DNA of 64,000 nt from CADEDH01 sp963732695. Its GTDB lineage: Bacteria; Actinomycetota; Acidimicrobiia; Acidimicrobiales; SZUA-35. The translations under genes were made by a program, and so were the position numbers. The stretch's first letter is position 1, and each line of letters begins with the position of its first letter. The stretch lies in NCBI GenBank assembly GCA_963732695.1, contig CAVTAP010000008.1, positions 434,001 to 498,000 of the forward strand, given 5' to 3'. The notes beneath the pieces are model-generated. The model saw only the letters and a list, made by a program, of their open reading frames with translations. It was not told where the DNA came from and ran no database searches. Shown here one piece after another: positions 34,736 to 43,809 of this stretch.

Positions 34736-35158
34736 GTGACCGCCCACCCGTTCCTGTCCGACGAGTGGATCGCGCAGGCCCGGGACCTGCGGGTCCGCTA
34801 CGAGCACCGCCTGCCCCCGCCCCGCATGCCGGTGAAGCTGAACGTCGTGGTCACCGGTATCCCCCACCGTGACGGCGGTGAGCTGCGGGGCCACATCGAC
34901 TCCTCCGATGGCCAGACGATCATCGAGGAGGGCCACGTGGCCGACGCCGATGCCACCGTCACGGTCGACTACGCCACGGCCAAGGCCGCCTTCGTCACCC
35001 AGGACCAGCAGGCCGTGATGCAGGCGTTCCTGCAGGGCAGGATCTTCCTGGAGGGCGACGCCTCCAAGCTGCTGGCCCTCCAGGCCGGCCAGAACCCGGC
35101 CGACCCGCTGGCCATGGAGATCTACGGCGAGATGCGGGCCTTCACCGCCGACAACTGA
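34736..35158 (+). CDS. SCP2 sterol-binding domain-like protein
   Basis: A 140-residue protein with the SCP2-like pattern: a strand pair with GELRGHIDSSDGQTIIEEG, then ADATVTVDYATAKAAFVTQDQQAVMQAFLQGRIFLEGDASKLLALQ, the helix-strand-helix core (G+I+++GD) of the fold. SCP2 domains bind lipids or acyl-CoAs and are common in actinobacterial lipid metabolism. Starts at GTG 34736, which fits the -10 spacing. It is followed 16 bases on by a GcvT-like gene, with which it may form an operon. Confidence 0.65.
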   Translation: MTAHPFLSDEWIAQARDLRVRYEHRLPPPRMPVKLNVVVTGIPHRDGGELRGHIDSSDGQTIIEEGHVADADATVTVDYATAKAAFVTQDQQAVMQAFLQGRIFLEGDASKLLALQAGQNPADPLAMEIYGEMRAFTADN

Positions 35159-35174
35159 GGCCGACGGGCACTCC

Positions 35175-36443
35175 ATGCTCCGTCACACCCCGTTCCACAG
35201 CCGGGTGGCCGCCGCCAACCAGACCTCGCTCTGGAGCCACTGGTCGGGCCACCTGGTGGTGGAGCAGTACCAGATGTCGGAGCGGTGGGAGCACGCCGCC
35301 ATACGCAACGCCGTCGGGATCTTCGACGCCTCCCCCCTACGCAAGTACCGGATCACCGGCCCCGGGGCCGAGGGGTTCCTGGCCGGGCTGCTGGCCCGCG
35401 ACATCCGCCGGTGCGCCCCGGGCCAGGCCCACTACACGGTGTGGTGCGACGACCGGGGCTTCGTTGACGAGGACGGGGTGGTGTTCCGCCTCGGCCCCGA
35501 GGAGTTCCTGCTCACGGCGTACGACCCCAACCTGGCCCTGTTCCAGGAGCGGGCCGGCGTCGGCGGCGCCCGGAGGGGCAAGGTGGTGGTCGAGGAGGTG
35601 ACCGACGAGCTGGGCATCCTGGCCGTGCAGGGGCCCCGGTCGCACGCCGTGCTGGCGGCGTTGGCCGGCCCCGAGCTGGCCCGGCTCCGGCCGTTCGAGC
35701 TGCTGGCGGCCCGGATCGGGGAGGCGGCGGTGACGATCTCCCGCACCGGCTTCACCGGCGACCTGGGTTACGAGGTGATCTGCGCCGCCGACGACGCCCC
35801 CGCCGTGTGGGACCAGGTGAGCGGGGCCGGCCAACCCCACGGCCTCGTACCTTTCGGCCAGGTGGCCCTGCTGATGGCACGGATCGAGGCCGGCCTGCTC
35901 CTGTACCGGGTCGACTTCCAGTCGGCCCGGCGGGCCGAGAACGACGAGCAGCGGTCGACCCCCTACGAGCTGGGGCTGGGCTGGATGCTGGCCGGGATCG
36001 ACGACGACGGCCGGCCCTTCGTGGGACGCCGGGCCCTGCTCCGGGAGCGGGACGAGGGCCGCAGCCGGTGGACCATGATGGGCCTGCTGGTGGACCAGCT
36101 GGAGTACGACGCGGCGCACCACGGGGCCGGCGTGACCCCGCCCTACGCCTTCCACCCGGTCCACACCGAGGCGCTGGTGTACGACGGGGCGGGAGCCGAC
36201 GGGAGCGATCGCCCCGCCGTTGGCTTCACCTGCTCGTTCACCTACTCTCCCAGCCTCCAACGCCACATCGCCCTGGCCCGGCTCCGGCCCGACGCCGCGG
36301 TGCCCGGCCGGCGGGTGGCGCTGGAGTTCACGATCAACCACCGTTACGTCCGGATAGGAGCGACCGTGGCCCGCAACCCGATGTTCGATCCGCCCCGCCG
36401 CCGGGCGGCCCCCGCTCCCCTGCGCCACGGGATGACGCCATGA
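35175..36443 (+). CDS. GcvT-family aminomethyltransferase-like protein
   Basis: A 422-residue folate-binding protein of the T-protein/DmdA/dimethylglycine family. RWEHAAIRNAVGIFDASPLRKYRITGPGAEGFL is the family N-terminal block; LGILAVQGPRSHAVLAAL, ISRTGFTGDLGYEVIC and ARIEAGLLLYRVDF form the THF-binding core, and ELGLGWML begins the C-terminal barrel. It probably moves a one-carbon unit from an N- or S-methyl donor to tetrahydrofolate. GcvH/GcvP are absent here, so a glycine cleavage role is unlikely. The stop overlaps the next gene (ATGA), coupling it to an FAD oxidoreductase. Confidence 0.82.
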   Translation: MLRHTPFHSRVAAANQTSLWSHWSGHLVVEQYQMSERWEHAAIRNAVGIFDASPLRKYRITGPGAEGFLAGLLARDIRRCAPGQAHYTVWCDDRGFVDEDGVVFRLGPEEFLLTAYDPNLALFQERAGVGGARRGKVVVEEVTDELGILAVQGPRSHAVLAALAGPELARLRPFELLAARIGEAAVTISRTGFTGDLGYEVICAADDAPAVWDQVSGAGQPHGLVPFGQVALLMARIEAGLLLYRVDFQSARRAENDEQRSTPYELGLGWMLAGIDDDGRPFVGRRALLRERDEGRSRWTMMGLLVDQLEYDAAHHGAGVTPPYAFHPVHTEALVYDGAGADGSDRPAVGFTCSFTYSPSLQRHIALARLRPDAAVPGRRVALEFTINHRYVRIGATVARNPMFDPPRRRAAPAPLRHGMTP

Positions 36444-38086
36444 GCCCCGAGACGGTGAGCACCGGGGCCGACTGGCGGTCCGCCGGGCCGTGGGACGCCG
36501 TGGTGGTGGGCGGCGGCCACAACGGTCTGGTCAACGGCGCCTACCTGGCCCGGGCCGGGCTGCGGACGCTGATCCTGGAGCGACGCCCGGTGGTGGGCGG
36601 GGCGGCGATCACCGAGGAACTGCGCCCCGGCTTCCAGTTCACCACGTTCTCCTACGCTCTCAGCCTGGTGCGCCCGGCCGTGATCCACGAGCTCGACCTG
36701 GTGGCCCACGGGTTCCAGCCGCTCGTGATGCCGTCGACCTTCTGCCCCATGGAGAACGGCGACGCCCTGGTGCTGGGGCCCGACCGGGGCGAGAACCTCA
36801 CCGAGATCGCCCGCCACAGCCGGCGCGACGCCGACGCCTGGCTCCAGTACCAGCACGACCTGACGATGGTGGCCCGGGCCCTGCAACCGGTGGTCGACGC
36901 CGCCCCGCCCGACCTGCTCGATCCCTCCCCCGAGGCCAGGGCCGAGTTGGTCGCCCTGGCCCGCCACCTGGGCGGGCTGGAGCCCAAGGTGCTGCACGAC
37001 CTGGTACGCCTGCTCACCGGGTCGGCCGCCGACTTCCTCGACCACTACTTCGAGACCGAGATCCTCAAGGGCTGGCTGTCGGCCTCGGGCGTGATCGGGA
37101 GCCGGCTGGGGCCGATGTCACCCGGGTCCGGCCTGGTGCTGCTGTTCATGCACCTGGGCCAGCACGACGGCGACCTCGGGTCGTGGGCCTTCCACAAGGG
37201 CGGAAACGGGGGATTCACCCAGGTGCTGGCCCGGGCCGCCCGGGCCTTCGGGGCCGAGATCGCCACCGGGGCCGAGGTGGACCGGGTGCTCACGGCCGGG
37301 GGCCGGGCCACCGGCGTGGCCCTGGCCGACGGCACCGAGGTGGGGGCCCGGGTGGTGGTGTCGGCCGCCGACCCCCGCACCACGTTCACCCGCCTCGTCG
37401 ACCCGGCCGAGCTCCCGGCCCAGCTCGTGAGCGACCTGGGCCGCTACCGCTACCAGGGGGTGTCGTCGAAGGTGAACTTCGCCCTCGACGGGCTGCCCCG
37501 GTTCCCCGGCCTGACCGACGGGCGGGACCATTGGCGGGGCTTCACCAACATCGCCCCGTCGGTGGAGTACGTGGAGCGGGCCTTCGACGAGGCCAAGTAC
37601 GGCTGGTACTCCACGCACCCCTTCATCGACTGCGCCGTCCAGTCGATCCTCGACCCCGACATGGCCCCACCCGGCCGCCACGTGCTGTCGTGCTTCGTCC
37701 AGTACACGCCCTACGAGCTGAAGGGCGGGGCCAGCTGGGAGGCGGAGCGGGAGCCGATGGCCGACCGGGTGCAGGCCACGCTGGCCCGGTTCTTCCCCGG
37801 GTTCGACGACCTGGTGCTGCAGCGTGAGGTGGTGACCCCGCTCGACATCGAGCAGGTGGCCGGGCTGCCCGAGGGCAACATCTACCACGGCGAGCTGCTG
37901 GCCCCCCAGCTGTGGTCGTTCCGGCCCGCGCCGGGCTGGGCCCGCTACCGGACCCCGATCGGGGGCTACTACCAGTGCGGGTCGGGCACCCATCCTGGCG
38001 GCTGCCTCACCGGCGCCCCCGGCCGGCTGGCCAGCCAGGCCATCCTGGCCGACCTGGCCCACCCGGCCGCCGCCCGCCGGCCGTAG
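36440..38086 (+). CDS. FAD-dependent oxidoreductase (phytoene dehydrogenase-like)
   Basis: A 548-residue flavoprotein of the CrtI/NAD(P)-binding Rossmann group. The N-terminal dinucleotide site is VVVGGGHNGLVNGAYLA, with ILERRPVVGGAA completing the GG doublet. Further on, GGNGGFTQVLARAARAFGAEI and VVVSAADPRTTF are family blocks, and GSGTHPGGCLTGAPG near the end is the C-terminal FAD motif. Such proteins are annotated widely in Actinomycetota, but most have no known substrate, and no carotenoid genes are nearby. Coupling to a GcvT-like gene suggests joint oxidation and demethylation of one compound; this is inference. Confidence 0.82.
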   Translation: MSPETVSTGADWRSAGPWDAVVVGGGHNGLVNGAYLARAGLRTLILERRPVVGGAAITEELRPGFQFTTFSYALSLVRPAVIHELDLVAHGFQPLVMPSTFCPMENGDALVLGPDRGENLTEIARHSRRDADAWLQYQHDLTMVARALQPVVDAAPPDLLDPSPEARAELVALARHLGGLEPKVLHDLVRLLTGSAADFLDHYFETEILKGWLSASGVIGSRLGPMSPGSGLVLLFMHLGQHDGDLGSWAFHKGGNGGFTQVLARAARAFGAEIATGAEVDRVLTAGGRATGVALADGTEVGARVVVSAADPRTTFTRLVDPAELPAQLVSDLGRYRYQGVSSKVNFALDGLPRFPGLTDGRDHWRGFTNIAPSVEYVERAFDEAKYGWYSTHPFIDCAVQSILDPDMAPPGRHVLSCFVQYTPYELKGGASWEAEREPMADRVQATLARFFPGFDDLVLQREVVTPLDIEQVAGLPEGNIYHGELLAPQLWSFRPAPGWARYRTPIGGYYQCGSGTHPGGCLTGAPGRLASQAILADLAHPAAARRP

Positions 38087-38142
38087 CGGCTCGCACCCCC
38101 GCCTCCCAACCGTAGGGCGTCACGTTTCGCCGCTGGGCACCG

Positions 38143-39792
38143 TCAGCTGCCGCGGCGGCGACGCAGGCGCCGCCGGCGGGAGGTCGGCGACGGCCATCCC
38201 TCGTCGCCGTCGGGGCCGCCCTCGGGGTCGGGCTCGGCCGAGCCCAACACCGATCGTCGGGGCTCACCGGCGACGGGCAGCGCCTCCACCGCCCGCACCG
38301 GGGCGGGCCCCAACGTCGGGCGGATCTGCAGCGTGGGCTCGGTTGGCGGCCCGGCGGCCCGGACCCGGCGGGCCTGTTCGGCGTCCGACAACGGCCCCCC
38401 CGGTGCCAGTCCCAGCGCGTGGCCGCCAGCGGCGGCCGGGCCGGCGGTGGTGACAGGACCCGACCCGCCAGCGGCCGCGGGGCCAGGGGTGGTAGCCGCC
38501 CCGGCGGTGGAGGCGGGGCCGGTGACGGGGGCACCGATCGGAGTGCCGCCGGAGGAGGAGGAGGAGGCTGCGGCGGCGGGGGTCGAACGGGCGGTACGGG
38601 CGCTGGCCCGGTCGGCCAGGCGGGCCGGTACCGGACGGGGCCGGGCCTGGATGCCGTCGTCGGACAGGGTGATCGGGCCGCTGCCGGTGGGGTCGGGCCC
38701 CGCGCCACCCGTCCCTGCCCCCGGGTCGGTGGCGGCGCCGGTGAGCGCCCCTCGGCCGCCCCTGCTGGCGGTGCCGGCGAGGGGGCGGGCGGGGCCCGAC
38801 GCCGGGCCCCCGAGCGACCCCGCCAGCGGAGGCTCCACCCGGGCCGAGCGCAGGTCGATCAGGGCCACCCCGGCCGGCGTGGTCGGCAGCCGGAACTCCA
38901 CCAGCGGCAGCCGACCGGGGCGGGGGAGGTTGCGGGCGGCCCGAAGCAGCCGGTCGATCAGCTCGGTGGCCGTGGGCCGGACCGTCGGGTCGGCCCGGCC
39001 GGCGTCCATCAGGACCTCGCCCAGCGCCCCCAGATCGTCCAGGCCCGACAGGTCACGGTCCTGGCGCAGCATCATCGTGGCCAGCGCCGTCTCCCCCAGC
39101 AGCGGCACCCGGCCCGTCACCGCCTCCACCACGGTGAGTGCGAGGGAGTACACGTCGGCCTTGCCGTCGACCGACTTGGCCGTGGCCTGCTCGGGGGCGG
39201 CGTAGCGGGCCGTGCCCACCAGCACCCCCTCGGGCTCGGTCCACGTGGCCTCGGCCAGGGCCCGAGCGATGCCGAAGTCGGCGATGCGGAGCCGGCCGTC
39301 CTTGCCGAACATCAGATTGGCCGGCTTGATGTCGCGGTGGACCCAGCCCAGCTCGTGGGCGTAGCTGAGGGCCTGGGCCACCTGCAGCGCCACCAGCAGC
39401 CCCTGGGACGAGCTGAGCTGGGGGCTGGCGTCGATCATGTTGCGGAGGCTGCCGCCCAGCAGCACCTCGGTGACGAGGTAGGCGGCCGCCCCGTCCTCCC
39501 CCCAGTCGTAGACGGCGAGGATGTTGGGGTGGCCCAGTTGGGCCGCCGCCTTGGCCTCGGCCCGGAAGCGGCGCAGGAACCGGTAGTCGCCGGTGAGCCC
39601 GGCCCGCAGCGCCTTCACCGCCACCCGCCGCCCCAGCGACACGTCGTCGGCCAGGTAGACCCGGGCCGACGAGCCCGATCCGATCAGGGCCACGAGCCGG
39701 TAGCGGCCGCCCAGAACCCGACCCACGCCGACGTCGCCCAGCATGGCCGGGAGTCCGGTGTGCTGGTTGTCGCTGATGGTCCAGTCAGGCAT
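38143..39792 (-). CDS. Serine/threonine protein kinase with long low-complexity tail
   Basis: A 549-residue Hanks-type kinase. The Gly loop is IGSGSSARVY, the lysine K60 (VAVKAL), catalytic loop HRDIKPANL with D154, and DFG at 172-174; GTARYAAPEQ follows. The kinase domain ends near residue 290. The remaining 250 residues are Gly/Pro/Ala/Thr-rich without PASTA repeats and without a clear membrane helix, so it may be cytosolic. The start is uncertain: ATG 39792 is used, GTG 39858 is open in frame. It is divergent from a small anchored protein gene, 115 bases away. Confidence 0.85.
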   Translation of the reverse strand: MPDWTISDNQHTGLPAMLGDVGVGRVLGGRYRLVALIGSGSSARVYLADDVSLGRRVAVKALRAGLTGDYRFLRRFRAEAKAAAQLGHPNILAVYDWGEDGAAAYLVTEVLLGGSLRNMIDASPQLSSSQGLLVALQVAQALSYAHELGWVHRDIKPANLMFGKDGRLRIADFGIARALAEATWTEPEGVLVGTARYAAPEQATAKSVDGKADVYSLALTVVEAVTGRVPLLGETALATMMLRQDRDLSGLDDLGALGEVLMDAGRADPTVRPTATELIDRLLRAARNLPRPGRLPLVEFRLPTTPAGVALIDLRSARVEPPLAGSLGGPASGPARPLAGTASRGGRGALTGAATDPGAGTGGAGPDPTGSGPITLSDDGIQARPRPVPARLADRASARTARSTPAAAASSSSSGGTPIGAPVTGPASTAGAATTPGPAAAGGSGPVTTAGPAAAGGHALGLAPGGPLSDAEQARRVRAAGPPTEPTLQIRPTLGPAPVRAVEALPVAGEPRRSVLGSAEPDPEGGPDGDEGWPSPTSRRRRLRRRRGS

Positions 39793-39895
39793 GCGGCGGG
39801 GGTCCGAGTGGAGGTCCGGGAACAAGATTGATCGCGCCCCGCCGGAACGCGCCGCCACTCTAGGCCCTGATCACCGCGTCCGGACAGGGACCGGG

Positions 39896-39901
39896 CACAA
39901 T
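39896..39901 (+). promoter_or_regulatory. Possible -10 box of small anchored protein gene
   Basis: CACAAT, 6 bases before GTG 39908 (9 before the in-frame GTG 39911). Confidence 0.3.
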
Positions 39902-39907
39902 GAACCA

Positions 39908-40468
39908 GTGGTGACGCGGACACAGCAACGCCTGGTCACGTGGGGGGTGCTGGCGCTCGCCGCCTTCGCTCTGGTGATGGGCGCCCTGTACCAGGCCGAC
40001 ACGCCCACGCCCGACAACCCCGTGGTCGAGGGATTGGCCGATCCCACCGCCACCACCGTCGCCGGAGGCGGCGCCGTGGGCGCCGGTGGTGCCGTCGGCC
40101 AGACCTCCACCACCGCTCCCGGCACCGATCCGGTGGAGGCCTTCCTGCCCGGCTCGGGCGAGGCCAGCGCCTGCCGGGAGGCGGTGGGGGTCGACCTTCG
40201 ACCGGGGTGGGCCGCCTCCCTCGAGATCAACGGGATCCCGATCCCCAACGAGCAGCTCAACGTCACCACCGACGAGAACGGCCAGCAGGTCCCGGGCGAC
40301 CGGTCGGCCAGCCGGGCCCTCGGTCAGTACACCTTCGGGCCCGAGACCGACTGCCCCAACGGGCGGGTGCTGCGGCCCACCGGCAACGTGCTCAAGGCCT
40401 GCATCTACCGGGTGGAGGAAGGCCCGGCATCGTGCGTGATCAAGGAGTCCACGTTCGACGTGCTGTGA
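39908..40468 (+). CDS. Membrane-anchored extracellular protein of unknown function
   Basis: A 186-residue protein with an N-terminal membrane helix (about 9-27, VTWGVLALAAFALVMGALY) and no cleavage site that stands out. A Gly/Thr/Ala-rich spacer (35-75) follows. The extracellular domain (about 80-186) has Cys in ASACRE, TDCPNG, KACIY and ASCVI and a short strand pattern INGIPIPNEQLN. I do not recognise a family. GTG 39908 and GTG 39911 are both possible starts. Its position next to a kinase gene could mean a sensor partner, without direct evidence. Confidence 0.6.
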   Translation: MVTRTQQRLVTWGVLALAAFALVMGALYQADTPTPDNPVVEGLADPTATTVAGGGAVGAGGAVGQTSTTAPGTDPVEAFLPGSGEASACREAVGVDLRPGWAASLEINGIPIPNEQLNVTTDENGQQVPGDRSASRALGQYTFGPETDCPNGRVLRPTGNVLKACIYRVEEGPASCVIKESTFDVL

Positions 40469-40471
40469 GCG

Positions 40472-41692
40472 TCAGTACCGCCAGGGGTAGGCGTCGCGGT
40501 GGCCGTAGGTGGTGTCGGCGGCCGACGTGAGCCGTTGGCGGACGGCCGGGGTGAGGGCGGCGTCGACCACGGTGGCGGCCATGGCCCGGGCCCCGTCGAT
40601 CACGGCCTGGTCGGCCGTGGGGGTGCGGCAGAAGTCGGCGAACTCGGGCTGGTGGTTCACCGCCGGGAGCGAGTCGAGCCCCAGCATCGGGTGGATGGTG
40701 GGCATGAGCAGGCTGAGGTTGGCCATGTCGGTGGAGCCGGCGGCCCCACCGGGCCGGGACCCGAACGTGCGGCCCAGGGCCTCGGCGTTCGCCCGGTAGA
40801 GGGCGGCGATCTCGGTGTCGGTGTCGAACTCGGAGTAGGGCAGGGTGAGCGGCTCCAGGTCGAGTGTGGCCCCGGTGGCCAGCGCGCCGGCCTGGAAGCA
40901 GGCCAGTACCCGGGGTTCGAGGCGGGCCAGGGCCTCCAGGCTGGGGGCCCGCCAGAAGTAGCGGGCCGAGGCGTAGCCGGGCACGATGTTGGCCGCCTCG
41001 CCCCCGGTGGTGACGATGCCGTGCACCTGGTCGCCCCGGTCGAGGTGTTGGCGCAGGAGGCCCAGGGCCACCTGGGCCACGGTGATGGCGTCGGCGGCGT
41101 TGACCCCGAGGTGGGGCGACACCGAGGCGTGGGCGGTGCGGCCCTTGTAGTGGACGTCGCACTGGGCCACGGCCAGGGTGGCGAAGGCGTCACCCTCCAC
41201 CGGGCTGGGATGCACCATCATCGCCAGCTGCACCCCGTCGAACACGCCCCGTTCCAGCAGCAGGATCTTGCCCCCACCCAGCTCCTCGGCCGGGGTGCCG
41301 ACCACCCGGATCCGCAGGCCGAGATCGTCGGCCACCGCCCGCAGGCCGAGACCGGCCCCCACCCCGGCGGCGGCGATGATGTTGTGGCCGCAGGCGTGGC
41401 CGATGCCGGGGAGGGCGTCGAGCTCCACGCACACGGCCACCTCGAGGTCACCGGTGCCGTAGGTGGCGGTGTAGGCGGTGGGCAGGTCGCCCACCCCCAT
41501 CGTCACGTCGAACCCGCCGGTGGCCAGGGCGTCGGCCGTCCAGTCGGCGGCCTGCCGCTCCTCGAAGGCCACCTCGGGGTGGCTCCACACAAGGTGCGAC
41601 AGCTCCACCAGGGCGTCGGCCGCCGCCAGCACGGCGGTGCCGGTGGCCTCCTTGGCCCCGTCGATCTCCTCTGACTGGCTGGCCGACGCCAT
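40472..41692 (-). CDS. M20 family amidohydrolase (AbgB-like)
   Basis: A 406-residue zinc amidohydrolase. Metal-site residues are C101 and H103 in HACGHN, E136/E137 in PAEELGGGK and later His residues (MMVHPSP and the C-terminal NHQPEF). The dimerisation lid domain runs from about 175 to 285 with YKGRTAHASVSPHLGVNAADA. The overall pattern is closest to AbgB-type p-aminobenzoyl-glutamate hydrolases and other N-acyl amino acid hydrolases. ATG 41692 has AAAGGA upstream; GTG at 41695 is the alternative. Its end lies 3 bases from the convergent gene. Confidence 0.88.
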   Translation of the reverse strand: MASASQSEEIDGAKEATGTAVLAAADALVELSHLVWSHPEVAFEERQAADWTADALATGGFDVTMGVGDLPTAYTATYGTGDLEVAVCVELDALPGIGHACGHNIIAAAGVGAGLGLRAVADDLGLRIRVVGTPAEELGGGKILLLERGVFDGVQLAMMVHPSPVEGDAFATLAVAQCDVHYKGRTAHASVSPHLGVNAADAITVAQVALGLLRQHLDRGDQVHGIVTTGGEAANIVPGYASARYFWRAPSLEALARLEPRVLACFQAGALATGATLDLEPLTLPYSEFDTDTEIAALYRANAEALGRTFGSRPGGAAGSTDMANLSLLMPTIHPMLGLDSLPAVNHQPEFADFCRTPTADQAVIDGARAMAATVVDAALTPAVRQRLTSAADTTYGHRDAYPWRY

Positions 41693-41726
41693 CACTGTCC
41701 TTTCGGGTCGCGGTCCCCTTACCGGC

Positions 41727-42056
41727 TCAGGCCGAGGTCTGCTCGCCCGAGACGGCCGAGACCACGCTCATCTTGGCCGTCTTGAGGTCGATGGCGTCGC
41801 TCATCCGCATCGTGGGGAGCGCGGCGTTGAGGCCCTTCACCACACCCTGGGGGTCGTCGGTGTCGAGCTCGTAGATGGCCACGTACTTGTGGTCGGTGAC
41901 GCCGGGCATGACGTCGGCCACGGCGAAGCGCTGGGCCTTGGTGATCCCGTCGACGGCCAGCACCTCCCCCAGGTGGATGTCGTCGTACCAGGTGTTGTAG
42001 TCGTCGTCCTTGCCCTCGGTCGGGTTGGTGAAGACCATCAGCAGGTGCTTGCCCAT
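41727..42056 (-). CDS. DUF4286-like dimeric alpha-beta barrel protein
   Basis: A 109-residue small protein with ferredoxin-like strands: HLLMVFTNPTEGKDDDYNTWYDDIHLGEVLAVDGITKAQRF is the usual block (W-Y-D-x-x-H) of this actinobacterial family, related to EthD/ABM barrels. YVAIYELD is the third strand. These proteins are often coded beside oxidoreductases and CoA enzymes, but their activity is unknown. It lies 34 bases upstream of the amidohydrolase start on the same strand, with a GGGGGA stretch before its ATG. Confidence 0.7.
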   Translation of the reverse strand: MGKHLLMVFTNPTEGKDDDYNTWYDDIHLGEVLAVDGITKAQRFAVADVMPGVTDHKYVAIYELDTDDPQGVVKGLNAALPTMRMSDAIDLKTAKMSVVSAVSGEQTSA

Positions 42057-42137
42057 GGGTTGGGTCCCCCTTCGTGCTCGGGTGCTCAGGTGAGCAGTGG
42101 GGCCATCGTGCCACACTGGTCGCCAGGAGGTCAGGTG

Positions 42138-42551
42138 GTGCCCATGGAGATCAGCCAGGCGATCGAGTTCGTAGCGGCCAACGACATGACGGTGCTGGCC
42201 ACCCTGAAACGCGACGGCACACCCCAGATGTCGCCCAACACGCTGGCCGTGGTGGACGGCCAGATCCTGATGAGCACCCGGCAGACGGCGTACAAGGTGA
42301 AGAACCTGCGGCGCGACAACCGGGCGTGGCTGGTGGTCATGCCCCGCAAGTGGCTGGGCCGATGGGTGCAGCTGGAGTGCCGGGTGGAGATCGTGGATCT
42401 GCCCGACGCCATGGAGTTGCTCGTCGAGTACTACCGGACCCTGCGGGGCGAGCACCCCGACTGGGACGAGTACCGGGCCGCCATGGAGACCGACCAGCGC
42501 TGCATCCTGCGCTTCGAGGTGCTGTCGGCCGGCCCCACCGTGCAGGGCTGA
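42138..42551 (+). CDS. PPOX-class F420-dependent oxidoreductase
   Basis: A 137-residue split-barrel flavin/deazaflavin enzyme. ATLKRDGTPQMSPNTLAVVDGQILMSTRQTAYKVKNLRRDNRAWLVV is the typical core with K and R contacting cofactor phosphate. The GTG at 42138 is 7 bases after a perfect AGGAGG (42125-42130) and is preferred; ATG 42144 (MEISQ) is the alternative. It probably reduces a small molecule using F420H2. Downstream lies the 92-base tandem repeat element. Confidence 0.85.
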   Translation: MPMEISQAIEFVAANDMTVLATLKRDGTPQMSPNTLAVVDGQILMSTRQTAYKVKNLRRDNRAWLVVMPRKWLGRWVQLECRVEIVDLPDAMELLVEYYRTLRGEHPDWDEYRAAMETDQRCILRFEVLSAGPTVQG

Positions 42552-42568
42552 CAGCGCTAGGCCGCTTC

Positions 42569-42749
42569 CTACGGGGGCTGCGCCCCCGCCGGCCTCGCTC
42601 CGCTCGACCTCCCCCATCACCGTCGGGGCCCCAACCCCGCCGGGGCGGCTACGCCGCTCTCTACGGGGGCTGCGCCCCCGCCGGCCTCGCTCCGCTCGAC
42701 CTCCCCCATCACCGTCGGGGCCCCAACCCCGCCGGGGCGGCTACGCCGC
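42569..42749. repeat. Dispersed GC-rich element, two tandem copies of about 92 bases
   Basis: Copy 1 is 42569-42660 and copy 2 is 42661-42749, nearly identical. Each begins with a hairpin CGGGGGC-TGC-GCCCCCG (42572-42588 in copy 1) and carries GGGGCCCCAACCCC. It lies between convergent genes and its second copy contains the stop codon of the LLM gene (42741-42743). The reverse complement occurs at 53058-53126 and a short form at 10524-10567. Confidence 0.8.
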
Positions 42750-43760
42750 CATCGGCAGGGCGACGTGCTCGGCGAACAGGTCGAAGGAGCGGCGGAGGTC
42801 GTCGCCGATGATGTCGCCCCAGGCGAAGGTGCCGACGAAGTAGTCGGTGCCGGTCTCGGCGGCGAACCGCTCCACGTGCTCCCGCATCGTCTGGGGTGAG
42901 CCGACCACCACCGCCTGCACCGCCAACGCCTTGTCGAAGTCGCCCCCCAGCGTGGGGTCGTTGGGCGGGGTCATCTCGTAGCGGCGGAACAGCTTGGTGA
43001 GGTTGTGGCTGAAATTGGCCCAGGCGGCCCGGGCCCGGGCCTCGGCTTCGGCGTCGGTGGGGGCCACGTAGATGCGGCGGATCCCACCCACGGTGGGCGT
43101 GTGATGACGGCCGACCCCGGTGCCGGGCTGGTAGGTCGCCTGGTAGTCGGCCACCGCCTTGGCCACCATGGCGATCGGGCCACCGGCCATGGTGGACACG
43201 CCCTGCTCGGCCGCCGCCGCCAGGGTGCCGGGCCGCCACAGCGGCATGTAGGGCCGCTGGTAGGGGGCGAACTCGATCGGCACCTTGGCGAAGCTCCAGA
43301 ACTTCCCGTCGTAGTCGAAGTCTCCGCTGGTGCACTGCATGGCGGCGAGCACGATGTCGAGCGCTTCCACGGTGCGCTCCACCGCCTCGTCGGCCGTGAG
43401 GCCCCACAGGATGTGCTCGGGGATGCTGATGCCCTTGCCGTAGCCGAACTCGAACCGGCCCAGCGACAGGTGGTCGAGCATGCACAGCTCTTCGGCCAAC
43501 CGGAGCGGGTGGTAGAAGGGCAGCAGGTGCACGAGCGAGCACAGCCGGATGCGGGACGTGTGCTGGGCCACGGCGGCCAGGTACAGGTTGATGCTGGGGG
43601 CGGCGTCGAGCGGGATCATGTGGTGCTCGGACTTGTGGTAGCCCCAGAAGCCGGCCTGCTCGGCCTTGACCACCATCTCGATGTGGTCGGCGTAGAGCTG
43701 GTGCATCGGCACCCCGCCGGGCTGCTCCAGCTGATCGAAGATGCCGAACCGCAACGCCAT
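42741..43760 (-). CDS. LLM-class flavin/F420-dependent oxidoreductase
   Basis: A 339-residue luciferase-like TIM barrel. LRFGIFDQLEQP starts the first strand; WGYHKSEHHM, LVHLLPFYHPLRLAEELCMLDHLSLGRFEFGYGKG and the later VVVGSPQTMREHVERFAAETG are classical LLM blocks. It may use FMN or F420; the substrate is unknown. A GGAGG site precedes ATG 43760. The last two codons and the TAG stop lie in copy 2 of the 92-base repeat, so the repeat has probably replaced the original 3' end. Confidence 0.9.
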   Translation of the reverse strand: MALRFGIFDQLEQPGGVPMHQLYADHIEMVVKAEQAGFWGYHKSEHHMIPLDAAPSINLYLAAVAQHTSRIRLCSLVHLLPFYHPLRLAEELCMLDHLSLGRFEFGYGKGISIPEHILWGLTADEAVERTVEALDIVLAAMQCTSGDFDYDGKFWSFAKVPIEFAPYQRPYMPLWRPGTLAAAAEQGVSTMAGGPIAMVAKAVADYQATYQPGTGVGRHHTPTVGGIRRIYVAPTDAEAEARARAAWANFSHNLTKLFRRYEMTPPNDPTLGGDFDKALAVQAVVVGSPQTMREHVERFAAETGTDYFVGTFAWGDIIGDDLRRSFDLFAEHVALPMAA

Positions 43761-43809
43761 GTCAGTCCTCCGTCGGTCGGGCCGATCGTACCAGCGGCGC
43801 TGAACGCGG

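Noticed and set aside
35175..36443. Glycine cleavage system gcvT with glycine riboswitch
   Set aside because: No gcvH or gcvP nearby, a divergent protein sequence and no riboswitch core in the 16 bases before the gene.
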